NCBI RefSeq assembly: GCF_026341125.1
Contig: NZ_JAPEOR010000007.1
Span: forward strand, 1-64,000
DNA: 64,000 bases
DNA from: Streptomyces sp. NBC_01142
Lineage (GTDB): Bacteria; Actinomycetota; Actinomycetes; Streptomycetales; Streptomycetaceae
Reading direction: 5' to 3'
The notes under the pieces were generated by a model that was not told where the DNA came from, searched no databases, and worked only from the letters and a program-made list of their open reading frames with translations. Position numbers and translations under genes: made by a program. Shown here in pieces: positions 35,984 to 43,728 of this stretch (position 1 is the stretch's first letter; the number at the start of each line of letters is the position of its first letter).

Positions 35984-37039
35984 TCATTCGGCAGGGCGTA
36001 CCGCGGGGCGCGAGGGGGTCCAGTGGAGCTCTTCGGTGTGCGGGTCACAGGCCCACGCTTTGATCGTCCCGGCCGTGACGAGCTGATCGAGCAGTGGGCT
36101 GAGGTCTGCGGGTGTGGTGCCGCATGCGCGGCTGAGTCGGTCGGTTTCAACGCCGGTGCGTGCGTGGGCGGGGGAGCGGTGTGCCCCGAGGGCCAGTGCG
36201 GTCAGCCGTGCACTGGCGGGCAGCATTCTCAGCGGTGCTGCGGAGGTGACGCGTAGTGCCCAGTCGGCGGCCCGGAGACGGTCAGGTCGGCCGGGCGCCC
36301 GGCTGAGGGCGTCGACCAGCTGGGCGGTGAAGGTTTGGTCGTGCGCGCAGCCGGTGCTCTGCTGCGACCCAAGGTGGAACCAGCGGTGGCGTTCCAACTC
36401 ATGCCAGGGCGTGGGGTCGTGGGCCAGGCGCATGCTGCGCAGGAGTCCGGCGGGGAGACGTACCTGCCCGCGGTGGTCGGCGCGCAACGCACACTGCACG
36501 GCCAGCAGCCGGGCTTCGGGGCTGGTGCCGGTGGGGAGTGCGGATGCGAGGTAGCTGAGCATGTCCTGGACGCGGACCTGCTCGGACGGGCCACGTTGCC
36601 GCCTGGCGCGCCTCCGGCCCTGGCCTGGTTCGTCTTCTGGCAGATGCTGCGTCGACTGGGCAGCGAGAGCGGTGTCAGGGACGACGGCTGCGTGGGGGGT
36701 GGCGGCGGCGCATGAGGCGCAGATGTCGGCCAGGCGCCAGATGCGACCGCCCTGTTCGCGGGTGAGGACGAGCAGGATGGGTCCGGTGCAGCCGCGGTGG
36801 CGGGGGTGCCAGCGGCAGCCGCGTTCGTGGCACTGGCAGGTGCGCAGATGGGGAGGAAGGGCGTCGCTGCGGGCGTGCCGGGCCAGGTGCGCCAGGGCTG
36901 TGGGCCGTGCCGCGGTTGCCTGCAGGGCTTGGCCGCCGGGTGAGCAGCGGGGGCAGTAGAGCACTGGTCCGCCGCGTTGGGGGCGCAGTTCCACCGTCCA
37001 GGTGCGGGGCACCGGGGGGTGCATGGTGCACAGCCTCAT
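35984..37039 (-). CDS. hypothetical protein with Cys-rich zinc-finger-like motifs
   Basis: 351 aa from the ATG at 37039, with AGGAGG 12 bases upstream; a second ATG at 37024 is possible and the frame is open to 37255. The N-terminal half has Cys/His clusters: VLYCPRCSPGG, RTCQCHERGCRWHPRHRGC and ADICASCAAAT, suggesting zinc binding. The rest is helical (PEARLLAVQCALRADHRGQV) with a possible winged-helix end (RACGTTPADLSPLLDQLVTA). A related arrangement beside XRE and DUF6083 genes is typical of Streptomyces plasmid or arm DNA. It diverges from the XRE gene across a strong inverted repeat and is probably controlled by it. Confidence 0.7.
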   Translation of the reverse strand: MRLCTMHPPVPRTWTVELRPQRGGPVLYCPRCSPGGQALQATAARPTALAHLARHARSDALPPHLRTCQCHERGCRWHPRHRGCTGPILLVLTREQGGRIWRLADICASCAAATPHAAVVPDTALAAQSTQHLPEDEPGQGRRRARRQRGPSEQVRVQDMLSYLASALPTGTSPEARLLAVQCALRADHRGQVRLPAGLLRSMRLAHDPTPWHELERHRWFHLGSQQSTGCAHDQTFTAQLVDALSRAPGRPDRLRAADWALRVTSAAPLRMLPASARLTALALGAHRSPAHARTGVETDRLSRACGTTPADLSPLLDQLVTAGTIKAWACDPHTEELHWTPSRPAVRPAE

Positions 37040-37125
37040 GGGGCGCGCGTTCCTCCTGACTTCGGCGCGGGGCCAGAGCCCGCTTCCCGCCGACCCGACG
37101 AGGGGAGCGGTGTTGGCCGCACCGT

Positions 37126-37210
37126 AGTGCAGACCTCTGCCCTGCCGCTGGGCGTGGCCACCTGCGGAAATAGGGCAGAGGTCTGCACTGACAGGGCAGG
37201 TGTCTGCACC
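37126..37210. promoter_or_regulatory. divergent operator region: 18-bp perfect inverted repeat plus third copy
   Basis: AGTGCAGACCTCTGCCCT at 37126-37143 is the exact reverse complement of AGGGCAGAGGTCTGCACT at 37172-37189. A third, slightly changed copy in the second orientation (AGGGCAGGTGTCTGCACC) lies at 37193-37210, just before the XRE start. Each copy is itself a partial palindrome around GCAGA/TCTGC. The layout suggests several operator sites for the adjacent XRE regulator, controlling both divergent genes. Confidence 0.7.
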
Positions 37211-37223
37211 GTCGGATGGTGGG

Positions 37224-37487
37224 GTGACGATCTTCCCGCCCGACCCGAACCTCACCGCGCTGCGTCTGGAGCTGGCGCGGCTGAGGAGCGAGCGCGGCTG
37301 GACCTATGACGAACTGGCTAGCCGCAGCGGCCTGGCCAGGCGCACTCTCATCGAAATCGAGCAGGGCCGCACCATCGGATCTCTCAAGACCTGGCACGCC
37401 CTCGCCCACGCCCTCAGCGTGCCCGTCGACCACCTCTTCAGCACCCTCTGCGACGGTCACACACCCCCAGCCGAAGCAGCCGATTAG
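37224..37487 (+). CDS. small XRE-family transcriptional regulator
   Basis: 87 aa from the GTG at 37224; an earlier GTG at 37200 would place the start inside the third operator copy. The helix-turn-helix covers most of the protein: LRLELARLRSERGWTYDELA, SRSGLARRTLIEIEQGRT, LKTWHALAHALSVPVDHLF. It is a single-domain DNA-binding protein of the phage/plasmid type. No strong ribosome site precedes either start, so a leaderless or weakly translated message is possible. The flanking inverted repeats make self-regulation likely. Confidence 0.8.
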   Translation: MTIFPPDPNLTALRLELARLRSERGWTYDELASRSGLARRTLIEIEQGRTIGSLKTWHALAHALSVPVDHLFSTLCDGHTPPAEAAD

Positions 37488-37646
37488 CCCCGGTTGTACT
37501 GCTCTCGACGGATCACCCGATCCGGTCACCGGCATCGCGCGCACGTGCGATGGATCGCGCACCAGTTCCCGCAGATTGGGTCGTTCGTGGGACGTTGACG
37601 GCGCGGGCGCCGTGCCTGCGGCGCGTCGCCTGTCACCTTCGCGGCC

Positions 37647-38510
37647 ATGTGTTCCCTCACCACCCCGTCCGGCCATCGCTGGGACGGCACCCCCACGACG
37701 CCCCGACGCCTGCGTTCCCTGCGGGTTGCCGCGGACAGCCCCAGCCGGCTCCTGCGCACCGCCCAGGCTCAACGCTGCCGTGACTGCGGCAACCGCATCG
37801 ACTGGTACACCCGCTCCCATGGGCGACCCGTCGGCCTGCATCCGCAGGAGCTCGATGCAGCCGCGGTCCCGGTCTCCTGCCGCTGGCACGTCGACTCCGG
37901 CATCGCGCACGCCGCGGGCGACGGCACCCGGTGGTGCCGTATCCCGCACTCCGTCCTGTGCCCCGCACGTGAGCCCACCGAGCTGCTGACGCCGCAACTG
38001 GCCGAACTGCGCCGCCGCCTCGCGGTGGGCACCCGCCGCCTGCTCGACTCCGGCGCCCTCACTCCGCCCTCGCCCAGTGACCCGCCAGCAGCGGAAGTGC
38101 CGGTGTGCCGGCCGGCCCGGCCCGTGCTGCAGATCCTGTATGGCCGCTATCTCGCTGCCCGCCCGGTCGATGACATCCAGTGCGTCGCCCAGACCCGCCT
38201 GCGCCACCGCTGCCCCCACCGAATCCTTGCTCCGGACGCACCCGCAGGGGTCTGGAGGCTCATGCCCGCCACCGCCGCCCGCGGACAACTGGCCCTGTCC
38301 GCAGCCGACATGGCCGTCTACGACCTCACCCACGTGCCCTATGCGGAGCAGCTGCGCTGGCGCACCCAGCGCTGCCCCTCCCACGCTGGCACCTCTGCCG
38401 CGCCCGACCTGACGCTCGCAGACTGGGAGGTCTTCGACCCGCTGTTCCACCACCAGCACATCCACGCCCGCCTCCCCGCCACCGCCCAAGGCCGCCGGGA
38501 ACGGCCGTGA
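37647..38510 (+). CDS. DUF6083-domain protein
   Basis: 287 aa. The N-terminal domain (RRLRSLRVAADSPSRLLRTA, then QRCRDCGNRIDWYTR, HPQELDAAAVPVSCRWHVDS, GDGTRWCRIPHSVLCPAR) matches the DUF6083 family of Streptomyces: a Cys/His-containing module (CRDC...C...H...C) likely to bind zinc. A second half (PVLQILYGRYLAARPVDDIQ, then RHRCPHRIL) has more Cys/His residues and ends with a poorly conserved tail. The function is unknown; the family is common on arms and plasmids near helicases. It is followed by a gene at 38638 that may share its transcript. Confidence 0.8.
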   Translation: MCSLTTPSGHRWDGTPTTPRRLRSLRVAADSPSRLLRTAQAQRCRDCGNRIDWYTRSHGRPVGLHPQELDAAAVPVSCRWHVDSGIAHAAGDGTRWCRIPHSVLCPAREPTELLTPQLAELRRRLAVGTRRLLDSGALTPPSPSDPPAAEVPVCRPARPVLQILYGRYLAARPVDDIQCVAQTRLRHRCPHRILAPDAPAGVWRLMPATAARGQLALSAADMAVYDLTHVPYAEQLRWRTQRCPSHAGTSAAPDLTLADWEVFDPLFHHQHIHARLPATAQGRRERP

Positions 38511-38637
38511 ACGCAGCCTCCAGCCAGGGCACCTGGCCGGGTGAGGCGCTCTCCACCGGCGGGACAGCGCCCGTCCGACGCCGCTGTCCGCCACCGGCAG
38601 AGGGAGCAGTCCTTGCATACGCCACGGAGGCGTGACC

Positions 38638-39111
38638 ATGCCGCACCACGCTCTTGAGATCACCCTGACCCGGCCCGCCACGCAAGCTGAACTCGCCCGT
38701 GCTGTACGCATCATGCCGCTCGCCGCCAACTGTGACCGCACCCGTCTGATGACCGTGGCGAAGGCGAAGAACCCCGACCGGGCCCTGAGCCGCGCCCACC
38801 ACCGCCTCAAATCACTGCTGCCCCTCGACGTTCTCACCACCCACTACCCGGACACCGAGGGCAGCGTCCTTCTCGCCATCAATTTCAGCTCCACCGCCGA
38901 CGCCTTCATCCGCCGTGCCGCCGAGCAGGCGGCCCAAAGCCCCCGCGTCTTCCTCCAGCAGACCATCCACCACGCCCTGGCACACCACGCCCGTCAGGAA
39001 GCCGCGCGCCTCGACCACGCCCTGAGGGCCCTGCTGGCCCACACCAGCCCAGACCAGCTCCTGGCGGCCGTCGGCCGCACCCTCACCCACTCTGGAACGC
39101 GACAGTGCTGA
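38638..39111 (+). CDS. hypothetical helical protein upstream of UvrD-like helicase
   Basis: 157 aa. The ATG at 38638 has GGAGG seven bases upstream; a GTG at 38632 sits too close to it. The sequence is helical (PATQAELARAVRIMPLAANC, SRAHHRLKSLLPLDVLTTHY, FIRRAAEQAAQSPRVFLQQT). No family recognised. Its stop overlaps the helicase GTG at 39105, so the two are translated together. Confidence 0.65.
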   Translation: MPHHALEITLTRPATQAELARAVRIMPLAANCDRTRLMTVAKAKNPDRALSRAHHRLKSLLPLDVLTTHYPDTEGSVLLAINFSSTADAFIRRAAEQAAQSPRVFLQQTIHHALAHHARQEAARLDHALRALLAHTSPDQLLAAVGRTLTHSGTRQC

Positions 39112-40592
39112 ATCCGACCGATGAACAGACCGCGGCCGCGGACGCCTTCCGCGCCGGCGACCACCTGGCCCTCCAGGCTGGCGCCGGAACGGGCAAGACC
39201 AGCACCCTCGTCCTGCTCGCTTCTGCCACCCGGCGCCGCGGGCGCTACATCGCCTTCAACAAAGCCATCGCCAACGATGCCGCCGCCCGCTTCCCCGCCA
39301 CCGTGACGTGCAAGACCGCCCACGCTCTCGCATTCGCCGCGATCGGCCACCGCTACGCCCGCCGCCTGAACGGGCCCCGTCAGGCTGGCTGGAAGACCGG
39401 TATGGCCCTCGGCATCACCAAAGCTGTCCGTATCGGCGAACGCGACGTGACGCCCAAGGCCCTGTCCAACGCCGTGCTGCGCACAGTGGCCCGCTTCTGC
39501 CACTCCGCCGACCGCACGCTCACCCGACATCACGTCCCGCGCCTGCGCGGACTCGACGACAAAGACCTGCACACCCAATTAGCCCAGGTGGTGCTGCCGT
39601 TCGCCCAGAAGGCCTGGGCCGACCTCCAGCACCCCGACGACGGCGTCGTGCGCTTCGACCACGACCACTACCTGAAGATCTGGGCCCTGTCGGACCCGAA
39701 GATCGACGCCGACTTCCTCCTCCTCGACGAAGCACAGGACACCAACCCAGTCCTCGAACAGGTCTTCACGGCCCAACGCGCCCACGCCCAGCTGGTGATG
39801 GTCGGCGACTCGGCCCAGGCCATCTACGGCTGGCGCGGCGCCCGCGACGTCATGGCCGGCTTCGACGGCCACGCCCTGTCCCTGTCGCAGTCCTTCCGCT
39901 TCGGCCCCCGCCTCGCCGACGAGGCCAACCGATGGCTCACGATCGCCGACGCCCCGATCCGCCTCGCGGGCACCGACGCGATCTCCACCTCACTCGCCCC
40001 CGTTGAGGACCCCGACGCGGTGCTGTGCCGGACCAACATCGGCGCCATGACCGAAGTCATGACCTATCTCGCCGCCGGCCAACGCGTGGCACTGGCCGGG
40101 GGAGGGGAGAGCCTGCGCGCCCTGGCCACCGCTGCCCGAGACCTAAAAGAAGGACGCCGTACCTGGCACCCCGAACTCCTCCTCTTCGCCTCCTGGGGCG
40201 AACTGCAGGACTACGCCGAACACGACCCCGCGGGCGGCGATCTGAAGCCGTTCGTCGACCTCATCGACCAGCACGGCCCGGACGTAGTCCTCGCCGCCGT
40301 CGACCAACTCACCCCCGAGACACACGCCGACGTCACCGTCTCCACCGCCCACCGCGCCAAAGGCCGTGAATGGGGGACCGTCAAAATCGCCGACGACTTC
40401 ACCCCGCCCAAGGACACCGATCAGCAGGACGCCAACGGCCGCCCGATTCCCGGCCCGGTCGACGACAGCGAAGCGCGTCTCGCCTACGTCGCCGTCACCC
40501 GTACCCGCGGATGCCTGGACCTCGGAGGCCTGTCCTGGATCCACAACCACCCCGACGGAAACCCGTCACTCTTCCCGAACCCTGCATCGTGA
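39105..40592 (+). CDS. UvrD/REP-type superfamily 1 helicase
   Basis: 495 aa, shorter than UvrD or PcrA (~700). Motifs: Walker A LQAGAGTGKTSTL (~residue 25), Ia RYIAFNKAIAND, Walker B FLLLDEAQDTNPV (~205), III GDSAQAIYGWRGA (~238), IV SLSQSFRFGPRLAD, V VSTAHRAKGREWGTV (~412), and VI ARLAYVAVTRTRG (~460). It is probably a 3'-5' DNA translocase; no nuclease domain is fused. The GTG start overlaps the preceding gene. Such compact helicases occur on plasmids and arms, in replication, repair or defence. Confidence 0.85.
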   Translation: MLNPTDEQTAAADAFRAGDHLALQAGAGTGKTSTLVLLASATRRRGRYIAFNKAIANDAAARFPATVTCKTAHALAFAAIGHRYARRLNGPRQAGWKTGMALGITKAVRIGERDVTPKALSNAVLRTVARFCHSADRTLTRHHVPRLRGLDDKDLHTQLAQVVLPFAQKAWADLQHPDDGVVRFDHDHYLKIWALSDPKIDADFLLLDEAQDTNPVLEQVFTAQRAHAQLVMVGDSAQAIYGWRGARDVMAGFDGHALSLSQSFRFGPRLADEANRWLTIADAPIRLAGTDAISTSLAPVEDPDAVLCRTNIGAMTEVMTYLAAGQRVALAGGGESLRALATAARDLKEGRRTWHPELLLFASWGELQDYAEHDPAGGDLKPFVDLIDQHGPDVVLAAVDQLTPETHADVTVSTAHRAKGREWGTVKIADDFTPPKDTDQQDANGRPIPGPVDDSEARLAYVAVTRTRGCLDLGGLSWIHNHPDGNPSLFPNPAS

Positions 40593-40679
40593 CTTTCCAT
40601 CGCAAGGCGAACGAAGAGCTGACCGTCGACGAGTTGGACGGTGCGCCCGACGCATCCGGCCGACCTCTTGCCAGAGTAT

Positions 40680-40692
40680 TGCGATCATCGCA
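40680..40692. promoter_or_regulatory. palindrome immediately upstream of ATG at 40695
   Basis: TGCGAT-C-ATCGCA, a perfect 6-bp inverted repeat ending three bases before the start codon. A repressor bound here would block transcription start or translation of the short gene. Confidence 0.35.
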
Positions 40693-40694
40693 TC

Positions 40695-41087
40695 ATGCAT
40701 CTCATCGACGAACTCGCCGCCCTGCGCAGTCCCATGCCCAAGCCGGGCAGTGTCACGCCGGCCGACTGCTACGACGACGCGTGTGAACAGACCGAGCAGC
40801 AGCGCAAGGACGACGCCCTCCACCTCGAGGCGGCAAGCGACGGCCTGGAGATGGACCCTCTGCTGCTGGCGCTGAACGATGCCCGGGCGCAGAGGGAGTC
40901 GGCGGACGCCCGTATCCGCCGACTGCTCGCCTACGGACGGGAGTTCCACGGCGCCCGCCCCTACCGACTCGAGGATCTCGCCCGGGCCGCCGGGTACACG
41001 GTCTCCGGCGTGCGCACCGCGTACGCCGAGGACGAGATCAGCGATGTGGCCGCGGAGATCAACCGCAATCCGAACCGCTCGGTCTAG
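40695..41087 (+). CDS. small hypothetical protein with putative helix-turn-helix
   Basis: 130 aa from the ATG at 40695; the frame opens at 40641 but the first 18 residues overlap the palindrome and lack a site. No ribosome site is seen, so a leaderless message is possible. A helical region (LLALNDARAQRESADARIRR) is followed by YRLEDLARAAGYTVSGVRTA, which looks like a helix-turn-helix. Such short proteins are frequent in Streptomyces. A role as regulator is inference. Confidence 0.6.
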   Translation: MHLIDELAALRSPMPKPGSVTPADCYDDACEQTEQQRKDDALHLEAASDGLEMDPLLLALNDARAQRESADARIRRLLAYGREFHGARPYRLEDLARAAGYTVSGVRTAYAEDEISDVAAEINRNPNRSV

Positions 41088-41358
41088 TCAGACGACACCG
41101 CCGACCACCTGGCCCGGCTCATCACACGTAGCGACGGCACGGCTGGGGAACCGGCACGGGTCTGGGCCGACTTCGACCGGCAGCGGGCACCATTCCATCA
41201 GCCCTGCGCGGTGAGCTGCCGCTCCCAGCCCTCCTCCAACATCCAGGCGACGGAACCGACCCTCGCCAGCGCCTCGTCCGCCATCTCGTCGTCGAAAGTC
41301 CATGCGCACGGTTGCTCGTGCTCGACACTGTCAATAACGTCCGTCAGTTTTAGAGCTA

Positions 41359-42235
41359 AGGCTTGTCCCGTAAATGATCTTGGGTGGGTGCGGGCGTGGC
41401 TGGTGGCCGGTCCGGCCGCCCGCCTATCCGGCGAGGTTGAGGTTGTGGAGGCGGGCGATTCCGAGCATGGCGTGGTGGACGCCATCGCCCTTGAGGCGGC
41501 AGTCGCGGAGGATCTTCCAGGTCTTCATGCGGGCAAAAACGTGCTCCACGCGGGCGCGAACCTGTTTGTGGGACTTGTTGTGGGCCTGCTTCCAGTCAGG
41601 CAGTTCTTCACCTTTGCGCCGACGGTGTGGCATGACGAGTCCGGTGCCCGGATAGCCGCCGTCGGCGATCGTCATGGCCTTGCCGACGGCGGCCTTCGCG
41701 CCGGACTCCTCCCACGCCCTGCAGTCGTTGCGGTTGCCGGGCAAGGGCCGGCCGACCACGACGACCAGGCGGGTATCGGCGTCGATGACGACCTGGTGGT
41801 TCGTGGAGTACCGGTAGTTCTTGGACTGCTCGGCGATGCTGTGGTCGCGGGTGGGCACCAGGGTGCCGTCCACGATGAGCACGGTGTCCTTGCGGAACCG
41901 TTTGCGGGGCTGGAGCGCCAGCGACGGGCCGAGGTGGTCGATGATGCGGTCCGCCGCGGACTTCGATACACCGAAGAGCGGAGCGAGTTGGCGCATTGTC
42001 AGGTTCGTGCGCCAGTAGGCCGCGACGAGCAGAACCCGGTCCTCCAGCGGAAGTCCCCACGGGCGGCCCTTACGGACCGGATCTGCACCTTCGCGGCGCA
42101 GTGCGGTCACCAACCTGCCGAAGGAACGCGGGCTCAGCCCGGTGAACGGGGCTATCCAGGACGGCTCCGACGCCGTGATCACACCAGACACCCGAAGATC
42201 ATCTCACCCGTGACCAGCAGTTACGGGACAAGTCT
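41359..42235. mobile_element. IS5-family insertion sequence, 877 bp
   Basis: Ends AGGCTTGTCCCGTAA (41359-41373) and, reverse-complemented, AGACTTGTCCCGTAA (42221-42235), 14 of 15 matching. TA flanks both ends (41357-41358 and 42236-42237), the duplication typical of several IS5-family groups. One transposase gene fills it. It splits a 70-aa gene. Confidence 0.85.
41424..42191 (-). CDS. IS5-family DDE transposase
   Basis: 255 aa. N-terminal helix-turn-helix domain (LPLEDRVLLVAAYWRTNLTM, FGVSKSAADRIIDHL), then a DDE_Tnp_4-type core: Asp in VLIVDGTLVPT, Asp in MTIADGGYPGTG, and Glu in RARVEHVFARMKTWKIL. The length is normal and the frame uninterrupted, so the element may be active. It is a single frame, with no programmed frameshift. 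Confidence 0.9.
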   Translation of the reverse strand: MSGVITASEPSWIAPFTGLSPRSFGRLVTALRREGADPVRKGRPWGLPLEDRVLLVAAYWRTNLTMRQLAPLFGVSKSAADRIIDHLGPSLALQPRKRFRKDTVLIVDGTLVPTRDHSIAEQSKNYRYSTNHQVVIDADTRLVVVVGRPLPGNRNDCRAWEESGAKAAVGKAMTIADGGYPGTGLVMPHRRRKGEELPDWKQAHNKSHKQVRARVEHVFARMKTWKILRDCRLKGDGVHHAMLGIARLHNLNLAG

Positions 42236-42289
42236 TAGGGGGAGATCGAGAGCGCGGTAGTCCCCGACCGGGGAGATCGCCGATGTCAC

Positions 42290-42984
42290 GGTTCAAGGCA
42301 CGCAGCGCAACGGCACACATGTGTAAGTGCGAAGTCTGTTCCAACTGCCCGACGTCCTGCCGGATGGACACTCCGCGAGAACGCCGCCGAGCGGGGATGC
42401 GGTCTGAGGAGTGAGGGTGTGAAAATGGAAGGGTCTGCTGAAGGTAGCCGCCGCTTTAGGGCCAGCTCGTGTACGCATCGACGTGCCGCGGCCGCGGGCG
42501 GGGCCGCTCAGTGCCCTGTACGGGTTGCGGTTGCAGGGCAGCAGGGCGTCTGGCCCTTGTAGACCTGCAGGGCCGCGGGTCGGTCGCCAGGGCGCGGAGG
42601 TGGGTTCGGGTGGCGCAGCCGCTGGTGTGGCGGATGTTCGTAGCCGCGGGCGGCGGTGAATGCAGCGATCCGTACGGGGCCGCTGATGCCTACTCTTACC
42701 ACGCGGTGGTGCTCGCCGACTTCGGCGAACGTGTCGGCCAGTGCCAATTGCCGGTCAAAGTCGAGGACGTGAGCCTGTCCTGCTTGGTGCGCCCGTAGTA
42801 GGAGGCGGCGAGGGTGCGGCGGAGCCTGGTGCCCGCCGAGCGAGCAGCCACCCCGTTCGTGCTGCACGATTTCCACCGGTATGCATAGCCTGGGAGAGAA
42901 GGCGTTGCGACGGGTTCCGGCGGGAACTTATCCGGCTGCGATTCAGCCGATGATCCAGTACAGCCGCTTTCGGAGATGATCGAG
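42290..42984. other. no convincing gene; possible decayed coding DNA
   Basis: About 690 bp. The minus strand around 42510-42800 has a stretch with gene-like codon use (VLDFDRQLALADTFAEVGEH, then RVVRVGISG) but no start, domain or end I can support. The last bases before 42985 should hold the promoter of the TPR/CHAT operon; a CGGAG ribosome site is at 42973-42977. Confidence 0.35.
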
Positions 42985-43728
42985 ATGAGCGGCAGCAGTG
43001 CGCATACCGATCAATTGCTTTCCACTCTTGAGGCTGCTGCCGAGAAATTTACGCAAGCAGGCGACCGAGGCAAGGAAGCTGCGGTCCGGTTCGACCTCGG
43101 CAGATATCTGTTTCAACTGGACCGTGGCGGCGCGGCCTTCGAGCAACTCCGCCGCGCGGCGGAAATCTTGGAGCAGGAGGGGCTCACGGCCCCGGCGGCC
43201 CAAGCGCTTCTAGGCTGCGGGCATGCTCTGACGACCGAGGGGCGACACGAGGACAGTCTCCCGTGGTTCGACCGGGCCATCGGCCAATTCGCTCGTTGCC
43301 AGGACAAAGCCGGGGAGCTGGAGGCCTCGGCGGCCAAGCTCGAAGCGTTGGCCGACCTGAACCGGTGGTCCCACACCAATCTGAGCAACGAGATCATCGC
43401 TGCAACCGATCACAAGGACAGCTTGCGGCTGCTCACGTTCCGGTTGGTGGCCTTCCGGTATCAGACGCAGGCACGGCTGGCGGCAGGGGACCCAGTGGGA
43501 TCCGTTGGCCCGGCACGGCAAGCAGCGGACGCCGCCAGCCGACTGGGAGACCCTCACACTGAGGCGACCTTCCGGCTAGCCCTCGCCCACAATCTTCGGA
43601 TTCTGAAGGAAATGGCACTAGCGGCCGAGGAGTACGAGCAGGTGCTGGCCGTGGTGCGTGATCTGCCTGGTGCTGACGACCTCGAAAGAGAGGCACTGAA
43701 GGGCTTGGAGGCGACGCTGGATGACTAG
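42985..43728 (+). CDS. TPR-repeat protein, first gene of CHAT operon
   Basis: 247 aa. The ATG at 42985 has CGGAG nine bases upstream; an ATG at 42976 is too close to that site. The protein is a run of helical pairs of the tetratricopeptide type (AAEKFTQAGDRGKEAAVRF, LGRYLFQLDRGGAAFEQLRR, ALTTEGRHEDSLPWFDRAI). No catalytic or membrane region. Its stop lies 8 bases inside the following CHAT gene, so the two are co-translated. In TPR/CHAT systems such proteins sense a partner and switch on the protease; here the TPR part is a separate subunit and the CHAT protein also has its own helical region. Confidence 0.8.
   Translation: MSGSSAHTDQLLSTLEAAAEKFTQAGDRGKEAAVRFDLGRYLFQLDRGGAAFEQLRRAAEILEQEGLTAPAAQALLGCGHALTTEGRHEDSLPWFDRAIGQFARCQDKAGELEASAAKLEALADLNRWSHTNLSNEIIAATDHKDSLRLLTFRLVAFRYQTQARLAAGDPVGSVGPARQAADAASRLGDPHTEATFRLALAHNLRILKEMALAAEEYEQVLAVVRDLPGADDLEREALKGLEATLDD

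Larger units (their letters stand above)
41198..42289 (-). pseudogene. 70-aa gene interrupted by the IS5-type element
   Basis: The minus strand from the GTG at 42289 gives VTSAISPVGDYRALDLP, up to the right end of the insertion sequence. Beyond the left end, ALKLTDVIDSVEHEQPCAW to EEGWERQLTAQG runs to the stop at 41198. Removing 41359-42235 plus one TA copy joins the parts in frame (DLP-LALKLTD), giving 70 residues without a stop. The protein is a small acidic type with no known domain. The insertion must be fairly recent, as the halves show no other damage. Confidence 0.7.

Noticed and set aside
41357..42237. TAA/TTA as three-base target duplication of the IS
   Set aside because: The flanking triplets differ; TA gives identical duplicates and restores the interrupted frame.
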